This document shows, piece after piece, positions 22,714 through 30,270 of a stretch of 40,579 nucleotides of DNA. Both the position numbers and the translations under genes were made by a program. The DNA lies in IMG/VR virus record IMGVR_UViG_3300022932_000009, positions 1-40,579 of that record. One strand, 5' to 3'. The stretch is from a virus. The notes beneath the pieces were generated by a model. The model was not told the origin of the DNA. It saw only the letters and a program-made list of their open reading frames with translations, and searched no databases. Within the stretch, counting starts at the first letter, position 1; the number at the start of each line of letters is the position of its first letter.

Positions 22714-23183
22714 AAAAGAGCGTCAAAGATCGGTTTCTGGACAAGATCAGCATTGAGCCAAACTCAGGCTGCTGGCTTTGGACGGCAGGCGCCGACGAGC
22801 ATGGCTACGGGCAGATGAATGCTGACGCCGAAGGGTTCCCGCGAGCAGCACATCGGATCGCGTGGATCCTGTTCCGTGGACCCATCCCGGACGGTATATG
22901 CGTTTGCCATCAGCACGACGACCCGTGGTGTGTCAATCCAGACCATTTGTTCCTTGGCACACAGAAGGACAACATGGACGACAAGATGCGGAAAGGCCGG
23001 CATAGCAACCAGAAGAAAACCCACTGCGCAAAAGGTCATCCCTTTTCGGGTGAGAACCTATGTGCCTTCGGGCCGAAGCACGGAAAGCGATACTGTCGCA
23101 CATGCAACAGAGAAAAGAGCAGGCTTAAGAGGCTCGAGAAAGCCGCCCTCCGAATCTCTGGCGTCGCGACCGCCAAGCTGTGA
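22710..23183 (+). CDS. HNH homing endonuclease 1
   Basis: A 157-aa free-standing HNH endonuclease. The N-terminal [20 protein letters not shown], the central HRIAWILFRGPIPDGICVCH, then DDPWCVNPDHLFLGTQKDN form the beta-beta-alpha metal site family. A C-terminal zinc-like part follows (HCAKGHPFSGENL and C-RTC). It is closely related to two other HNH genes in this genome. Its ATG overlaps the dCTP deaminase stop, so it moved in without breaking the operon. GC content is lower than in neighbouring genes, as expected for a mobile gene. Confidence 0.88.
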   Translation: MKKSVKDRFLDKISIEPNSGCWLWTAGADEHGYGQMNADAEGFPRAAHRIAWILFRGPIPDGICVCHQHDDPWCVNPDHLFLGTQKDNMDDKMRKGRHSNQKKTHCAKGHPFSGENLCAFGPKHGKRYCRTCNREKSRLKRLEKAALRISGVATAKL

Positions 23184-23187
23184 CCAA

Positions 23188-23226
23188 AAGAAAACCCCGC
23201 TCTACACCATGTAGGGCGGGGCTGGT
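23188..23226 (-). terminator. Terminator between convergent HNH and portal genes
   Basis: On the minus strand CCCCGC-CTACA and TGTAG-GCGGGG pair with one mismatch around a 3-base loop, followed by TTTTCTTTT. It ends the leftward terminase-portal transcript. The same stem can also act for the rightward cassette, though its downstream bases on that strand are not U-rich. Confidence 0.8.
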
Positions 23227-23244
23227 TGTCACACCGTCGTCGAC

Positions 23245-25287
23245 CTACCCCACCGGCTTGCTCGGCGCAACAGGCTGCTGCGTCTCCATGTCGAGCCTCG
23301 CCACCTGCTCCAGCGCCTTCACGCGCTCGGTCTCCGTCTTGGCTCGCAGCAACTCGGTGTTCGCTGCCGTCTCCACCGTGTCGGCACGCTGGCTGGCGGC
23401 CTTTGCCACGGCTTCCTCGGCGAGGGCGTTGGCGAGCACGGTGTTGGGGTCTTCCTTCTGCTGGCTCGCGGCCTGCGCCATCGCAGCGGCCTCTTCCTCG
23501 GTGGGCTTGACCACGCCCATCTGCACCATCTTCTTGCGGAAGAAGTCGCGGACGTCGCTGATGCCTTCGCCCTCCATGTTCATCATGGCGAACGACACGA
23601 GGACGTCGGCGGTCGCAGGGTCGAGGCCTGGGATCATCAGCATCCCCATGATGGCGCGCACCGTGGTCGCCCGCTTGCTGGTGCTCGAGGGGCCAACGTC
23701 AACGATGACGTCGTAGTCGGCCTTGGCGAGGTCCATGGCGATGACGGGCTTGCCATCCTCAACCATGCGGGTGTTGACGACGGTGGTGCCGATGGTCTTG
23801 CCATCCTCGGCCACGGTCTTCATCTCGCGGTCTTCCTCGACGTAGACCTCACGCACCATGCCCTCGTAGATCTCGCCGCCCCGCTTCATCGCAACGCCAA
23901 GGTTGCTGATGTAGATGAACGACATCATGTCGAGGCGGACCTGCTGGATCTCGGCGGCCTTCCCGCTCGTGCCCGACTGCAGGATGTCGCCAGCCTGCGG
24001 GTTGCCGAGGATGTCCTTCATGCTGGCGTCGGTGCCTGCGAACAGCGCAGCGAGGACAGGCGGGACGTCGGGCGCCTTCGTGTACGCCAGCGGCCCGGTG
24101 GGCGAAGGGTTGCCGTTGACGTCGAGCATCGCGTTGACGAGACGGTACGGGTCGTTGACGAGGTTGGCCGTCGACCACGACAGCTCATGACCGGCCACCT
24201 GCTCGGCAGTGAGGATGGGCACCTCGGCCGGCGCCAGCGCCGCGATCTCAGCCAGCTTGCTGATCTGCATGTTCATCAGGCGCTGGGCGTCGCGGGCGTA
24301 GCGGATGTGGCCAGCGATGCGCTCGATCCCGTCGATGATGGCCCGGTTCCCGTAGTAGGGCACGATCGGGATGTTGGGTCCGGGGATGACGCACTCGTCG
24401 AGCACGCCAGCGCCCGACAGCATGTACTTGCGCACAATGCGCTTCCCTCGCTTCTCCTCGCGCATCAGCTGGGCAGCAGTGGCCTCGAGCTCCTTGCGCA
24501 TCTCACCGTCGTTGTCGTCGAGCTCTTCCTTGGTGTAGCTCTCCTCCTCGCCGTCGATGAGGCGGTAGACGTAGAGCTTCTCCTTGGTCTCCTCGACAAC
24601 GTAATACTCAGCCACGTAGACGGCGTCGGGCGTGACCCAATCGTAGGTGCAGCCGAAATCGCCCTTGCTCCACGACTCGATCGGCGCCTTGTCGCCCCAC
24701 TCGCGCTTGTACTGCGCGCGGGTGTATGGCGTGAGCACGAAGCACGTCCGCGCGTCACTCTTGTCCTGCAACCTGCCGTCAAGCCCGAAGAACACCGTGG
24801 TGTCGGCGTCAAAAATGGGCTCGATGCAGATGCGCTGGTAGTCGTCGCTGTCCCCGTACTTGCTTTGCTTCTTGGCGCGGTACCGCCATGCGCCCATGCC
24901 GCCACGAACGCCCTCACCCAGCGCGTTGTCGTACGCCTGGACACCCTTGCTGTCCTGCTCGTCGGCTCGGTAGAGGCTCGACAGGGTGTCAGCCATCTCG
25001 TCGTTCTTCCCGCTCTTGCTGGCGAAGTTCACCGTCAGCCGGCTGTTGCGGTACTCGTTCTCGATCCGCATGCACGAGGCGTTGACCTTGTTGAGCTCGA
25101 ACTTCGGGCGCTCACCGAAGTCGGCATAGCTCCCGTCCTCCCACTGCGCGCCGGTGACAATGACGAAGCGCCGGTCATCGCGGCACTCACGGCGCACGTC
25201 GTAGACCTCGGCTTGGATCTGGTCGAACTCCTCGAGGGCTGCGGCGTGGACGTCAGTGTGGCGCTGGGATTTCGAGCGGCGGGCCAT
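23245..25287 (-). CDS. Portal protein (P22 gp1 type)
   Basis: A 680-aa protein (P22 portal is 725 aa). The N-terminal ARRSKSQRHTDVHAAALEEF, then RIENEYRNSRLTVNF and the middle IPIVPYYGNRAIIDGIERIA are typical of P22-type portals. The helical C-terminus, rich in Ala and Glu, resembles the barrel extension. It forms the ring through which DNA enters and leaves. I chose the ATG at 25287, with AGAGGT upstream; the longer frame reading overlaps a small membrane gene and lacks a better site. It lies next to terminase but is cut off from scaffold by the rightward cassette. Confidence 0.88.
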   Translation of the reverse strand: MARRSKSQRHTDVHAAALEEFDQIQAEVYDVRRECRDDRRFVIVTGAQWEDGSYADFGERPKFELNKVNASCMRIENEYRNSRLTVNFASKSGKNDEMADTLSSLYRADEQDSKGVQAYDNALGEGVRGGMGAWRYRAKKQSKYGDSDDYQRICIEPIFDADTTVFFGLDGRLQDKSDARTCFVLTPYTRAQYKREWGDKAPIESWSKGDFGCTYDWVTPDAVYVAEYYVVEETKEKLYVYRLIDGEEESYTKEELDDNDGEMRKELEATAAQLMREEKRGKRIVRKYMLSGAGVLDECVIPGPNIPIVPYYGNRAIIDGIERIAGHIRYARDAQRLMNMQISKLAEIAALAPAEVPILTAEQVAGHELSWSTANLVNDPYRLVNAMLDVNGNPSPTGPLAYTKAPDVPPVLAALFAGTDASMKDILGNPQAGDILQSGTSGKAAEIQQVRLDMMSFIYISNLGVAMKRGGEIYEGMVREVYVEEDREMKTVAEDGKTIGTTVVNTRMVEDGKPVIAMDLAKADYDVIVDVGPSSTSKRATTVRAIMGMLMIPGLDPATADVLVSFAMMNMEGEGISDVRDFFRKKMVQMGVVKPTEEEAAAMAQAASQQKEDPNTVLANALAEEAVAKAASQRADTVETAANTELLRAKTETERVKALEQVARLDMETQQPVAPSKPVG

Positions 25288-25435
25288 CGGGTACCTCTGG
25301 AACATGGGTGAGCTGGAGCGGAATGGGCTCTGGCTCGTCTGGCCACGCCACCGCCGCAGCATAGTCCTCGCGCCACGTCAAGGCGACGACGAACGCAATC
25401 AGGCCCGAGGCGCCGAGGCAGACGAGCTCAAGCAC
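25253..25435 (-). CDS. Small membrane protein between terminase and portal
   Basis: A 60-aa protein starting with GTG at 25435, overlapping the terminase stop by eight bases. A membrane helix lies at about residues 3-20 (ELVCLGASGLIAFVVALT), and a Pro-rich acidic tail follows. Its 3' end overlaps the portal start by 35 bases. The overlaps support a real gene, but no family is recognised. Confidence 0.5.
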   Translation of the reverse strand: MLELVCLGASGLIAFVVALTWREDYAAAVAWPDEPEPIPLQLTHVPEVPDGPPLEIPAPH

Positions 25436-26687
25436 GACGGCCCGCCCATGCAGTGCGTGTGGGGATGATGGTGACCTTGGGGGTGATGCGGACGGGTGGG
25501 GTGCGGCGGTCAGACTCCACGGCGTAACGCAGTGCGTCGATCACATGGTTATCCTTGTCCTCGAGCTCGGACAGGATCTCGCCGGTGTGCGGGTCGACCT
25601 TGCGTTTGTAGAGGCTCACTTCGCGAAAGGTGTTCACGCACGACTCGTGAATGAGGATGGTGTAGCCGACGAGGAACTCGACACCCTCCTCGACGCTATT
25701 GGGCCCCTTCACGGCCGGGACAATCTTCGGGAAGCCGTGGCGCTTGACGTAGCTGATGGTCTCCGGTCGGCAGTTGTCAGCCACGATCTGGAACTTTTCG
25801 CTGTTCTCGATCTCGCGAAAGAGGTCAGGCGTGTCCTCGATCTCGCAGGCCGACTGATAGGCCTCACGGTCAACGTAGATGGTCTTGCTGGCCGTCAGCA
25901 CCCAACACCGCACCAGCACTGTGGGGTCAGGCGAGAAGCCCCAGTCTGCGCCAAGGCGCGGTGTGGCGTGCAGCGGGATTTCGGGTGCCGTTGCCGTGGT
26001 GACCATGCGGAAGTCAGTGAAGACCGCGGCCTTGCTGCGCTTGAGGTACCCACCCAGCCAGATGTGTAGGAAGCGGTCGGGGTCGCGCGTCTTGTCGCGC
26101 TCCATCTCGCGCTGAAGCGGGGTCTCTTTGAACCAGGGGTTGTCGCTGAAGTTGACCGGCACCAGCCGCTCATCAGCAGCGGGCGGGTTCTCCGGGTCGC
26201 GGAACATCTTGTCGACGGGGTCGTGCTCGTTCGTTGGGTTCCACACCCAGATGATCTGCGACCCCGGCTTTCGGATGGTCGGGACCAGCACGTCAATGGA
26301 ACGCTGCGAGATGGACTGCGCCTCCTCGACCCAGCACACATCCACGCCTTCCATCGACTTCACACTGTCGATGTTGCGGTTGAGGCCCACGAACATGAAC
26401 AGCGTCCCGTTCTCGCCTCGGATCTCCCGGTCCGTTGAGGTGTAGAACGAGGACAGGTCAGGGTCCTGCTTGATGAGGTCGTCGAGGACTCGTTTCACTG
26501 AACGGTGGATCGACTCCTGAAACTCACGAGCGCACGCAATGCGCAGGGTCTTGTTCGACCCACGCACAAGCAGAGCGCGGGCCACCGAATGCGACTTCGA
26601 TGACCCACGCCCGCCAAAGATTGCGATGTGCCGCGCATCCTCGTCAAAGCAGACTTTGGACCACGCAGGCATTGGAACTTCTGCCAC
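25428..26687 (-). CDS. terL: Terminase large subunit
   Basis: A 419-aa packaging motor. Walker A GGRGSSKS at residues 25-32, Walker B VDVCWVEEA at 115-123, and the coupling segment WVWNPTNEHDP near 148-158 show the ATPase. The C-terminal nuclease has the LGADWGFSPDPT start (Asp248), a VADNC Asp near residue 304 and DNHVIDALRYA near the end, the usual acidic set. It cuts and pumps DNA into the head, probably by headful. The listed start is a GTG at 26687; an ATG five codons in (26672) is an alternative. Confidence 0.93.
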   Translation of the reverse strand: MAEVPMPAWSKVCFDEDARHIAIFGGRGSSKSHSVARALLVRGSNKTLRIACAREFQESIHRSVKRVLDDLIKQDPDLSSFYTSTDREIRGENGTLFMFVGLNRNIDSVKSMEGVDVCWVEEAQSISQRSIDVLVPTIRKPGSQIIWVWNPTNEHDPVDKMFRDPENPPAADERLVPVNFSDNPWFKETPLQREMERDKTRDPDRFLHIWLGGYLKRSKAAVFTDFRMVTTATAPEIPLHATPRLGADWGFSPDPTVLVRCWVLTASKTIYVDREAYQSACEIEDTPDLFREIENSEKFQIVADNCRPETISYVKRHGFPKIVPAVKGPNSVEEGVEFLVGYTILIHESCVNTFREVSLYKRKVDPHTGEILSELEDKDNHVIDALRYAVESDRRTPPVRITPKVTIIPTRTAWAGRRA

Positions 26688-26690
26688 CGG

Positions 26691-27095
26691 CTAGTCGCCT
26701 CCATCCTTCTTCGGCGTCACGAACGTCACGGTCATCGTACGCGTCTGAGTGCCACCTTGGCCAGTGGGGTCGTCGATGTCTTGGTCGCCTTCCTTCGCCA
26801 CCGGCAAGACGAAGCTGGCCAGCTTGAGGATGGTTGCGACCGCGGTATCGGGGGCGGTGTTCGGGTCCAGTGCGATCTCGGTCAGCTTCTCGAACCCGTG
26901 TTCGTCCAACCAGTCCCGCACCTTCCGCCGCAGCTGCCTGGTGGTCGTCGCACCACCTGCGCCTGCGCCGTCGGGGTTGGGTGTCGGCCCACCCTTCTTC
27001 CACGACGGATTCCCCACCGGGTTGCCGCGCCTTATCCTCGCGGGCGGCACGAGTTCCGCGTCCAAGACTTCGGGCGTGGGTGGCTTGTCGGTCAT
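26691..27095 (-). CDS. terS: Terminase small subunit
   Basis: A 134-aa protein starting MTDKPPTPEVLDAELVPPAR. A Gly/Asn/Pro-rich basic part (NPVGNPSWKKGGPTPNPDG) leads to a helical core (TTRQLRRKVRDWLDEHGFEK). A beta-rich C-terminus ends in TVTFVTPKKDGGD. Its place directly before the large subunit and its size support small terminase, which recognises the packaging start and regulates the motor. The longer frame reading is blocked by the upstream gene. A packaging site may lie nearby but I cannot point to it. Confidence 0.75.
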   Translation of the reverse strand: MTDKPPTPEVLDAELVPPARIRRGNPVGNPSWKKGGPTPNPDGAGAGGATTTRQLRRKVRDWLDEHGFEKLTEIALDPNTAPDTAVATILKLASFVLPVAKEGDQDIDDPTGQGGTQTRTMTVTFVTPKKDGGD

Positions 27096-27244
27096 CGGGG
27101 CACCTCGACAATGCTGACGGCGCCACAGCTGCAGCGCCACTCGAAGCGGCTCTTGCGGCACACAGGACCGCCACGTCGACCACATGAGCAGCGAACAAGG
27201 ACAACAGCGGGGCGGTATGGCCAACGACGACCGGCGATCAACAT
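27092..27244 (-). CDS. Small zinc-ribbon protein
   Basis: A 50-aa ORF with two CSCG units about 20 residues apart (RCSCGRRGGPVC and RCSCGAVSI), a compact zinc-ribbon layout. Its ATG overlaps the previous stop (TGATG at 27242-27246) and its TGA overlaps the small-terminase start (ATGA). Highly basic. A nucleic-acid or protein contact role is likely. No family name assigned. Confidence 0.65.
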   Translation of the reverse strand: MLIAGRRWPYRPAVVLVRCSCGRRGGPVCRKSRFEWRCSCGAVSIVEVPR

Positions 27245-28035
27245 CACTTCTCCACCTCGCCCAGCATCTCATTCACCAGCTTCTCTGCTTCCTCTGTCCG
27301 GTCCATCGCGCGTCCCATTGACGCCTCGAACGCCACCCTCACGAGGTCGTCGCGGGTGAAGAGGGGCACACGTGCAGACTTTTCCGCACGCCAGCCGCAG
27401 CTGCAAGCCGCATCGTGGTCGCAGACGTCGAGGCACTCAGGACACATCCACGCAGCAGGCTTCAGCGTCATCGGGCGCCTCCTCGCGTCGACGGTTGCGA
27501 ATATTTCATCAAGGCGGCGAACAGCATCTGCGTGCTTCTCCTCCAACGCCTTGACGCTCATGCCCTCCACCTCGTCCGCCTTCTTCGCGTAGTCGGCGGC
27601 TTTTTGCCTCGCACGGCGATTGACAGCAGCCTGAGCCCGGCAAGCCTTGCAGGCCCGCTCACCCTCTGGCGTCAGATAAAGGTTCGCCCCCTCGTAGGGA
27701 TGGCCTTTCGAGCAAACGGTCTTTGCTCTGTTCGCAGTGGCGAAGTGGCTCACAACTCTGCCCTTCTTCGTCTTGTCGGCAATGTTGTCGAGGTTCGTCC
27801 CGAGGAACAAATGCTGTGGGTTGACACACGGAGGGTTGTCGCAGTGATGGCAGACGTGCATGCCTTCGGGGATCGGGCCGACGTGAAGGCGCCAACTCGC
27901 ACGGTGTGCGCCTGTGGTCTTCCTTTCAACGCTGAACTGACCGTAGCCGTTCTGGTTCACGCTGCCGGTCCAGAGCCAGCAGCCACTGTTTGGTTCAATG
28001 GAGACCTTGTCTTCGAGGCGCTTGAGGTCAGACAT
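27244..28035 (-). CDS. HNH endonuclease 2 fused to a C-terminal zinc-ribbon domain
   Basis: A 263-aa protein of two parts. Residues 1-145 are the same HNH family as the two other copies here ([49 protein letters not shown]). Residues about 150-263 are unrelated: a coiled helix (VKALEEKHADAVRRLDEIF), then a Cys-rich motif (WMCPECLDVCDHDAACSCGW), then more helix. The start at 28035 overlaps the RusA-like gene stop by eight bases. The C-terminal part may be an older phage gene that the HNH domain joined in frame. Confidence 0.82.
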   Translation of the reverse strand: MSDLKRLEDKVSIEPNSGCWLWTGSVNQNGYGQFSVERKTTGAHRASWRLHVGPIPEGMHVCHHCDNPPCVNPQHLFLGTNLDNIADKTKKGRVVSHFATANRAKTVCSKGHPYEGANLYLTPEGERACKACRAQAAVNRRARQKAADYAKKADEVEGMSVKALEEKHADAVRRLDEIFATVDARRRPMTLKPAAWMCPECLDVCDHDAACSCGWRAEKSARVPLFTRDDLVRVAFEASMGRAMDRTEEAEKLVNEMLGEVEK

Positions 28036-28768
28036 TGTAGAGTTCCTTCGGATCAAAAGTGGCCAGCGCGTCGGCTGTGGCGAGGGCGTCTTCGGCATCC
28101 ATGCAGCGACGCTCGAGCAGGCTCCAGTTGTGGTGCGGCTCTTTCTCGGCCTCGTCCTTCAGGCCGGTCAGCGCCACCCTCAACGCCCTCAACGCCGTGA
28201 GCAGCGGGTCGACTTCGGCGGCTGGCACAATCTCGATCCTGATGCGGATGTGCGTGTCGTAGGCGGCCACGTTGCGGCGCTTCGGTGGCAGCTCGGGCTT
28301 CGGCTCACCCTTCTTGCGGCGCTTGACCTTCGACAGCTTCTGCCCCACCTGGCGAGCCTTCACCTGCGTGTAGCGCCAGTGGTAGCGCGGCGAGCCGTCG
28401 TCCTCGCCGAGGAAGCTGGCCACACTGTCGCGCACGTTCTTGAAAGCGACACCGAGGTTGTCGTTGTCGAGCGGCTGCGACGTGTACGGTCGCAACAGCG
28501 TCACGCGGGCGCCCTTGTGGCACTCGGACCGCAGCGCCTCTTCGAAGAGTGCCACATCAGGCGACGCAATACGGTCCGCCTCGTACAGCTTCTCAGCCAC
28601 TTTGGCCTTCAACTCCTTCACGAGCAGGGCCTTGTAGGCAGTCGCCTTGCCGTGGCTCCCGTTGACGGGGTTCTTGACCTCGATCGGCACCACAACATCA
28701 AGCTTCATGGGCTGCTCCACTCTGGTCATGCCGAAAATCCCGAAGAAGGCGTCTGCGGTGGCGTTCAT
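28028..28768 (-). CDS. RusA-like Holliday-junction resolvase
   Basis: A 246-aa protein. The RusA-type active-site block is at about residues 98-125: QPLDNDNLGVAFKNVRDSV followed by LGEDD, giving Asp101, Asp103, Asp114 and Asp123/124. This fold cuts four-way junctions. In phages it clears branched DNA before packaging, which fits its place upstream of terminase. The protein is longer than typical RusA (about 120 aa), with a basic linker (SKVKRRKKGEPKPELPPKRR) and a helical C-terminal extension. The ATG at 28768 overlaps the upstream stop. Confidence 0.75.
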   Translation of the reverse strand: MNATADAFFGIFGMTRVEQPMKLDVVVPIEVKNPVNGSHGKATAYKALLVKELKAKVAEKLYEADRIASPDVALFEEALRSECHKGARVTLLRPYTSQPLDNDNLGVAFKNVRDSVASFLGEDDGSPRYHWRYTQVKARQVGQKLSKVKRRKKGEPKPELPPKRRNVAAYDTHIRIRIEIVPAAEVDPLLTALRALRVALTGLKDEAEKEPHHNWSLLERRCMDAEDALATADALATFDPKELYNV

Positions 28769-28932
28769 GGCTGTTCCTTCAGCGCAGCACGAGCGTCGTC
28801 AGCGTCCTTGCCTTCGACACCGTCAACCATGAACGCAAGGTCTTTCGCGGCCCGGTCACGGGCCTCGGCAGCTTTGGCCGCGCGTTCGGCCATTTGGCGG
28901 TAGTGCTTCGTAGCGGCTTTGATGTCGCTCAT
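28765..28932 (-). CDS. Small helical protein
   Basis: A 55-aa protein starting MSDIKAATKHYRQMAERAAK. It is one long charged Ala-rich helix followed by an acidic tail. The ATG (28932) and TGA overlap the neighbouring genes as ATGA. The longer frame reading is not favoured because it covers the upstream gene. Function unknown. Confidence 0.6.
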   Translation of the reverse strand: MSDIKAATKHYRQMAERAAKAAEARDRAAKDLAFMVDGVEGKDADDARAALKEQP

Positions 28933-29207
28933 GCCTTCTCCTCGCACAGGCTTGTCACGCCTTTCAATGCGCACGCCGGGCAGAAGCACGCTTCGTTGCG
29001 CATGTTCCACGGGGCTGTGTTCTCGCCCTCAATGCCGCAGGTCGTGCAGCGCATCGTGCGGGCGGGTTCGCTCGTCGTCACGACCACCTTGTCGGGCGAG
29101 ACCAAGACCCACACGAGCTGGCCCCGCTGAAACGGCACGCGCAGGTTCGAGATGACGGGCTTGCCATGCTTGTCGATGGTGACCTTGCGCTGGATGGGGT
29201 TGGTCAT
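28929..29207 (-). CDS. Zinc-ribbon-like hypothetical protein
   Basis: A 92-aa protein. The first half is basic and beta-rich (QRKVTIDKHGKPVISNLRVP). The second half has two Cys pairs, RCTTCGIEG and FCPACALKG, about 20 residues apart, a zinc-ribbon arrangement. Coupled to both neighbours by ATGA. It may bind nucleic acid. No family name assigned. Confidence 0.65.
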   Translation of the reverse strand: MTNPIQRKVTIDKHGKPVISNLRVPFQRGQLVWVLVSPDKVVVTTSEPARTMRCTTCGIEGENTAPWNMRNEACFCPACALKGVTSLCEEKA

Positions 29208-29377
29208 GGCTCACCGTCGCGTTCAAGCTTCTCGATCTCGTCGTCAGCAACGGCGATGGCATCGTTGACGTGATCCAAGAACTCATAGAAAGGAGCACCA
29301 TCAATAATGCCGTCAGCTGCCCGTCTGGTCTCTTCTAGAGATCCCACCAGTCGATACAGGTCATTGAGTCTGCTCAT
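29204..29377 (-). CDS. Small acidic protein, first gene of terminase-portal transcript
   Basis: A 57-aa ORF (begins MSRLNDLYRLVGSLEETRRA) has a TGA overlapping the next ATG. It lies 7-35 bases downstream of the promoter at 29384-29412. The product is two acidic helices. AT content and codon use are slightly more relaxed than in neighbours. I see no strong ribosome binding site. Function unknown. Confidence 0.55.
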   Translation of the reverse strand: MSRLNDLYRLVGSLEETRRAADGIIDGAPFYEFLDHVNDAIAVADDEIEKLERDGEP

Positions 29378-29383
29378 CCGCCA

Positions 29384-29412
29384 ACGCTAGCGGGCCGCTA
29401 TCAGCACGTCAA
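29384..29412 (-). promoter_or_regulatory. Promoter of the RusA-terminase-portal operon with spacer palindrome
   Basis: On the minus strand TTGACG, 17 bases, TAGCGT. The 13-bp palindrome TAGCGG-C-CCGCTA (29388-29400) lies across the spacer and the -10 box, a natural operator position. The first ATG follows at 29377, so the transcript would be almost leaderless. Confidence 0.45.
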
Positions 29413-29432
29413 CCACGAATCTGGTGGGGCTC

Positions 29433-29460
29433 AAGAAAAACCAGCCCGTGAAGGCTGGTT
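29433..29460 (-). terminator. Terminator downstream of the tRNA
   Basis: On the minus strand AACCAGCC and GGCTGGTT form a perfect 8-bp stem with a 6-base loop, followed by TTTCTT. It lies between the tRNA (29542-29615) and the next leftward promoter, so the tRNA transcript ends here. Confidence 0.8.
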
Positions 29461-29541
29461 CGTCCTGTCGCGGCGTTTGCAAGGCGCCACCATCGTTTTG
29501 CTGCGATGGCTGCATTGACGGTGACTCAGTGCAGCGTCGTT

Positions 29542-29615
29542 TGCTCGGGGCTGGATTTGAACCTGCGACCTCTCCCGCAACCGGGGAGCGCTCTACCAAG
29601 CTGAGCTACCCGAGC
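29542..29615 (-). tRNA. Degenerate tRNA, anticodon position reads GUU (Asn?)
   Basis: The minus strand folds into a cloverleaf: a perfect 7-bp acceptor stem GCTCGGG/CCCGAGC, D stem GCTC/GAGC, anticodon stem CTCCC/GGGAG, and T stem with GGTTCAAATCC and one A-A mismatch. The 7-base anticodon loop is CGGTTGC, so bases 34-36 read GTT, as for tRNA-Asn. Base 33 is G, not the nearly universal T. No CCA is encoded; the next bases are AAAC. It may be a decaying or altered tRNA. It is probably cotranscribed with the 124-aa gene upstream. Confidence 0.75.
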
Positions 29616-29635
29616 TTGTGCAGGCCGACCGGATG

Positions 29636-29791
29636 CTACCCCGGCATACAGAGGTGCGACCTCCCGCTAGCTTTTCGCGTACGTCCTGCACCCCACCACT
29701 GCCGCCCCTTCGCCCTTGCGTCAAGCGCCTTCACGGCAGCCTGCATGTCAGCGATGGCGAGGCGCATGGCGAGGATGGTGGCGTTGTGCAT
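29636..29791 (-). CDS. Possible small gene (51 aa) before the tRNA
   Basis: An ORF from ATG at 29791 to TAG at 29636 lies in the otherwise empty 195 bases between the 124-aa gene and the tRNA. It starts MHNATILAMRLAIADMQAAV, a good amphipathic helix, with a basic end. There is no clear ribosome binding site, so this is a weak call. If it is not a gene, this stretch holds only the leader of the tRNA. Confidence 0.35.
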   Translation of the reverse strand: MHNATILAMRLAIADMQAAVKALDARAKGRQWWGAGRTRKASGRSHLCMPG

Positions 29792-29811
29792 GCCCAGGCA
29801 TCGGCTGGCGG

Positions 29812-30186
29812 TCAGGGGACTTGAGGGAGCACCGCGAACAAATCCGCCAGCGCGCCATCGAGCGCCTTGCCGGCATCGCCAGAATCAGCCACGTCGCGCA
29901 CCCTTGCCACGAAGCCTTGGTAGTCCCTGATGGTGTCAGACTGCCGGCGGAAGCGCTCAAGCAGCACCATGTATGAGGCCGCATCGGTTTTCATCGCAGC
30001 CTCCCGGACTTCGCGCAGCTCGTCACGCAGCGGCCCAGTCACCGTGTCGACCAGCTCGTCATGGTTGATGCCGCACGCATCCCGTCCTCGAGCTGCGTTC
30101 GTAAGCGGGTCGCACGCAGCCGCCCTCGTCTCCCTCCAGCGCTCTTCCAGTGCCACGACCATCGGATGCCTCGTCTCGTCAGTCAT
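29812..30186 (-). CDS. Hypothetical protein with repeated GRDxCGxNHDEL segment
   Basis: A 124-aa protein. Residues about 26-45 (DPLTNAARGRDACGINHDEL) closely match a segment of the 83-aa protein at 38705-38956. The rest is helical and charged (GPLRDELREVREAAMKTDAA; RFRRQSDTIRDYQGFVARV). The ATG at 30186 has AAAGGG upstream and lies behind the promoter at 30209-30237. Function unknown. Confidence 0.6.
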   Translation of the reverse strand: MTDETRHPMVVALEERWRETRAAACDPLTNAARGRDACGINHDELVDTVTGPLRDELREVREAAMKTDAASYMVLLERFRRQSDTIRDYQGFVARVRDVADSGDAGKALDGALADLFAVLPQVP

Positions 30187-30208
30187 TCGTGAAACCCTTT
30201 CTTCTCTC

Positions 30209-30237
30209 GTAAGCGGACGACGGTCCGTTTAAGTCAA
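30209..30237 (-). promoter_or_regulatory. Promoter upstream of 124-aa gene and tRNA, with spacer dyad
   Basis: On the minus strand TTGACT, 17 bases, GCTTAC. The spacer holds CGGAC-CGTC-GTCCG. A second, wider dyad AAGCGG/CCGCTT (30211-30216 and 30238-30243) flanks the whole region. The -10 box is poor, so the exact start is uncertain. Confidence 0.35.
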
Positions 30238-30270
30238 CCGCTTAGTTTGTTTTCATGTGACGCGGCGTGG

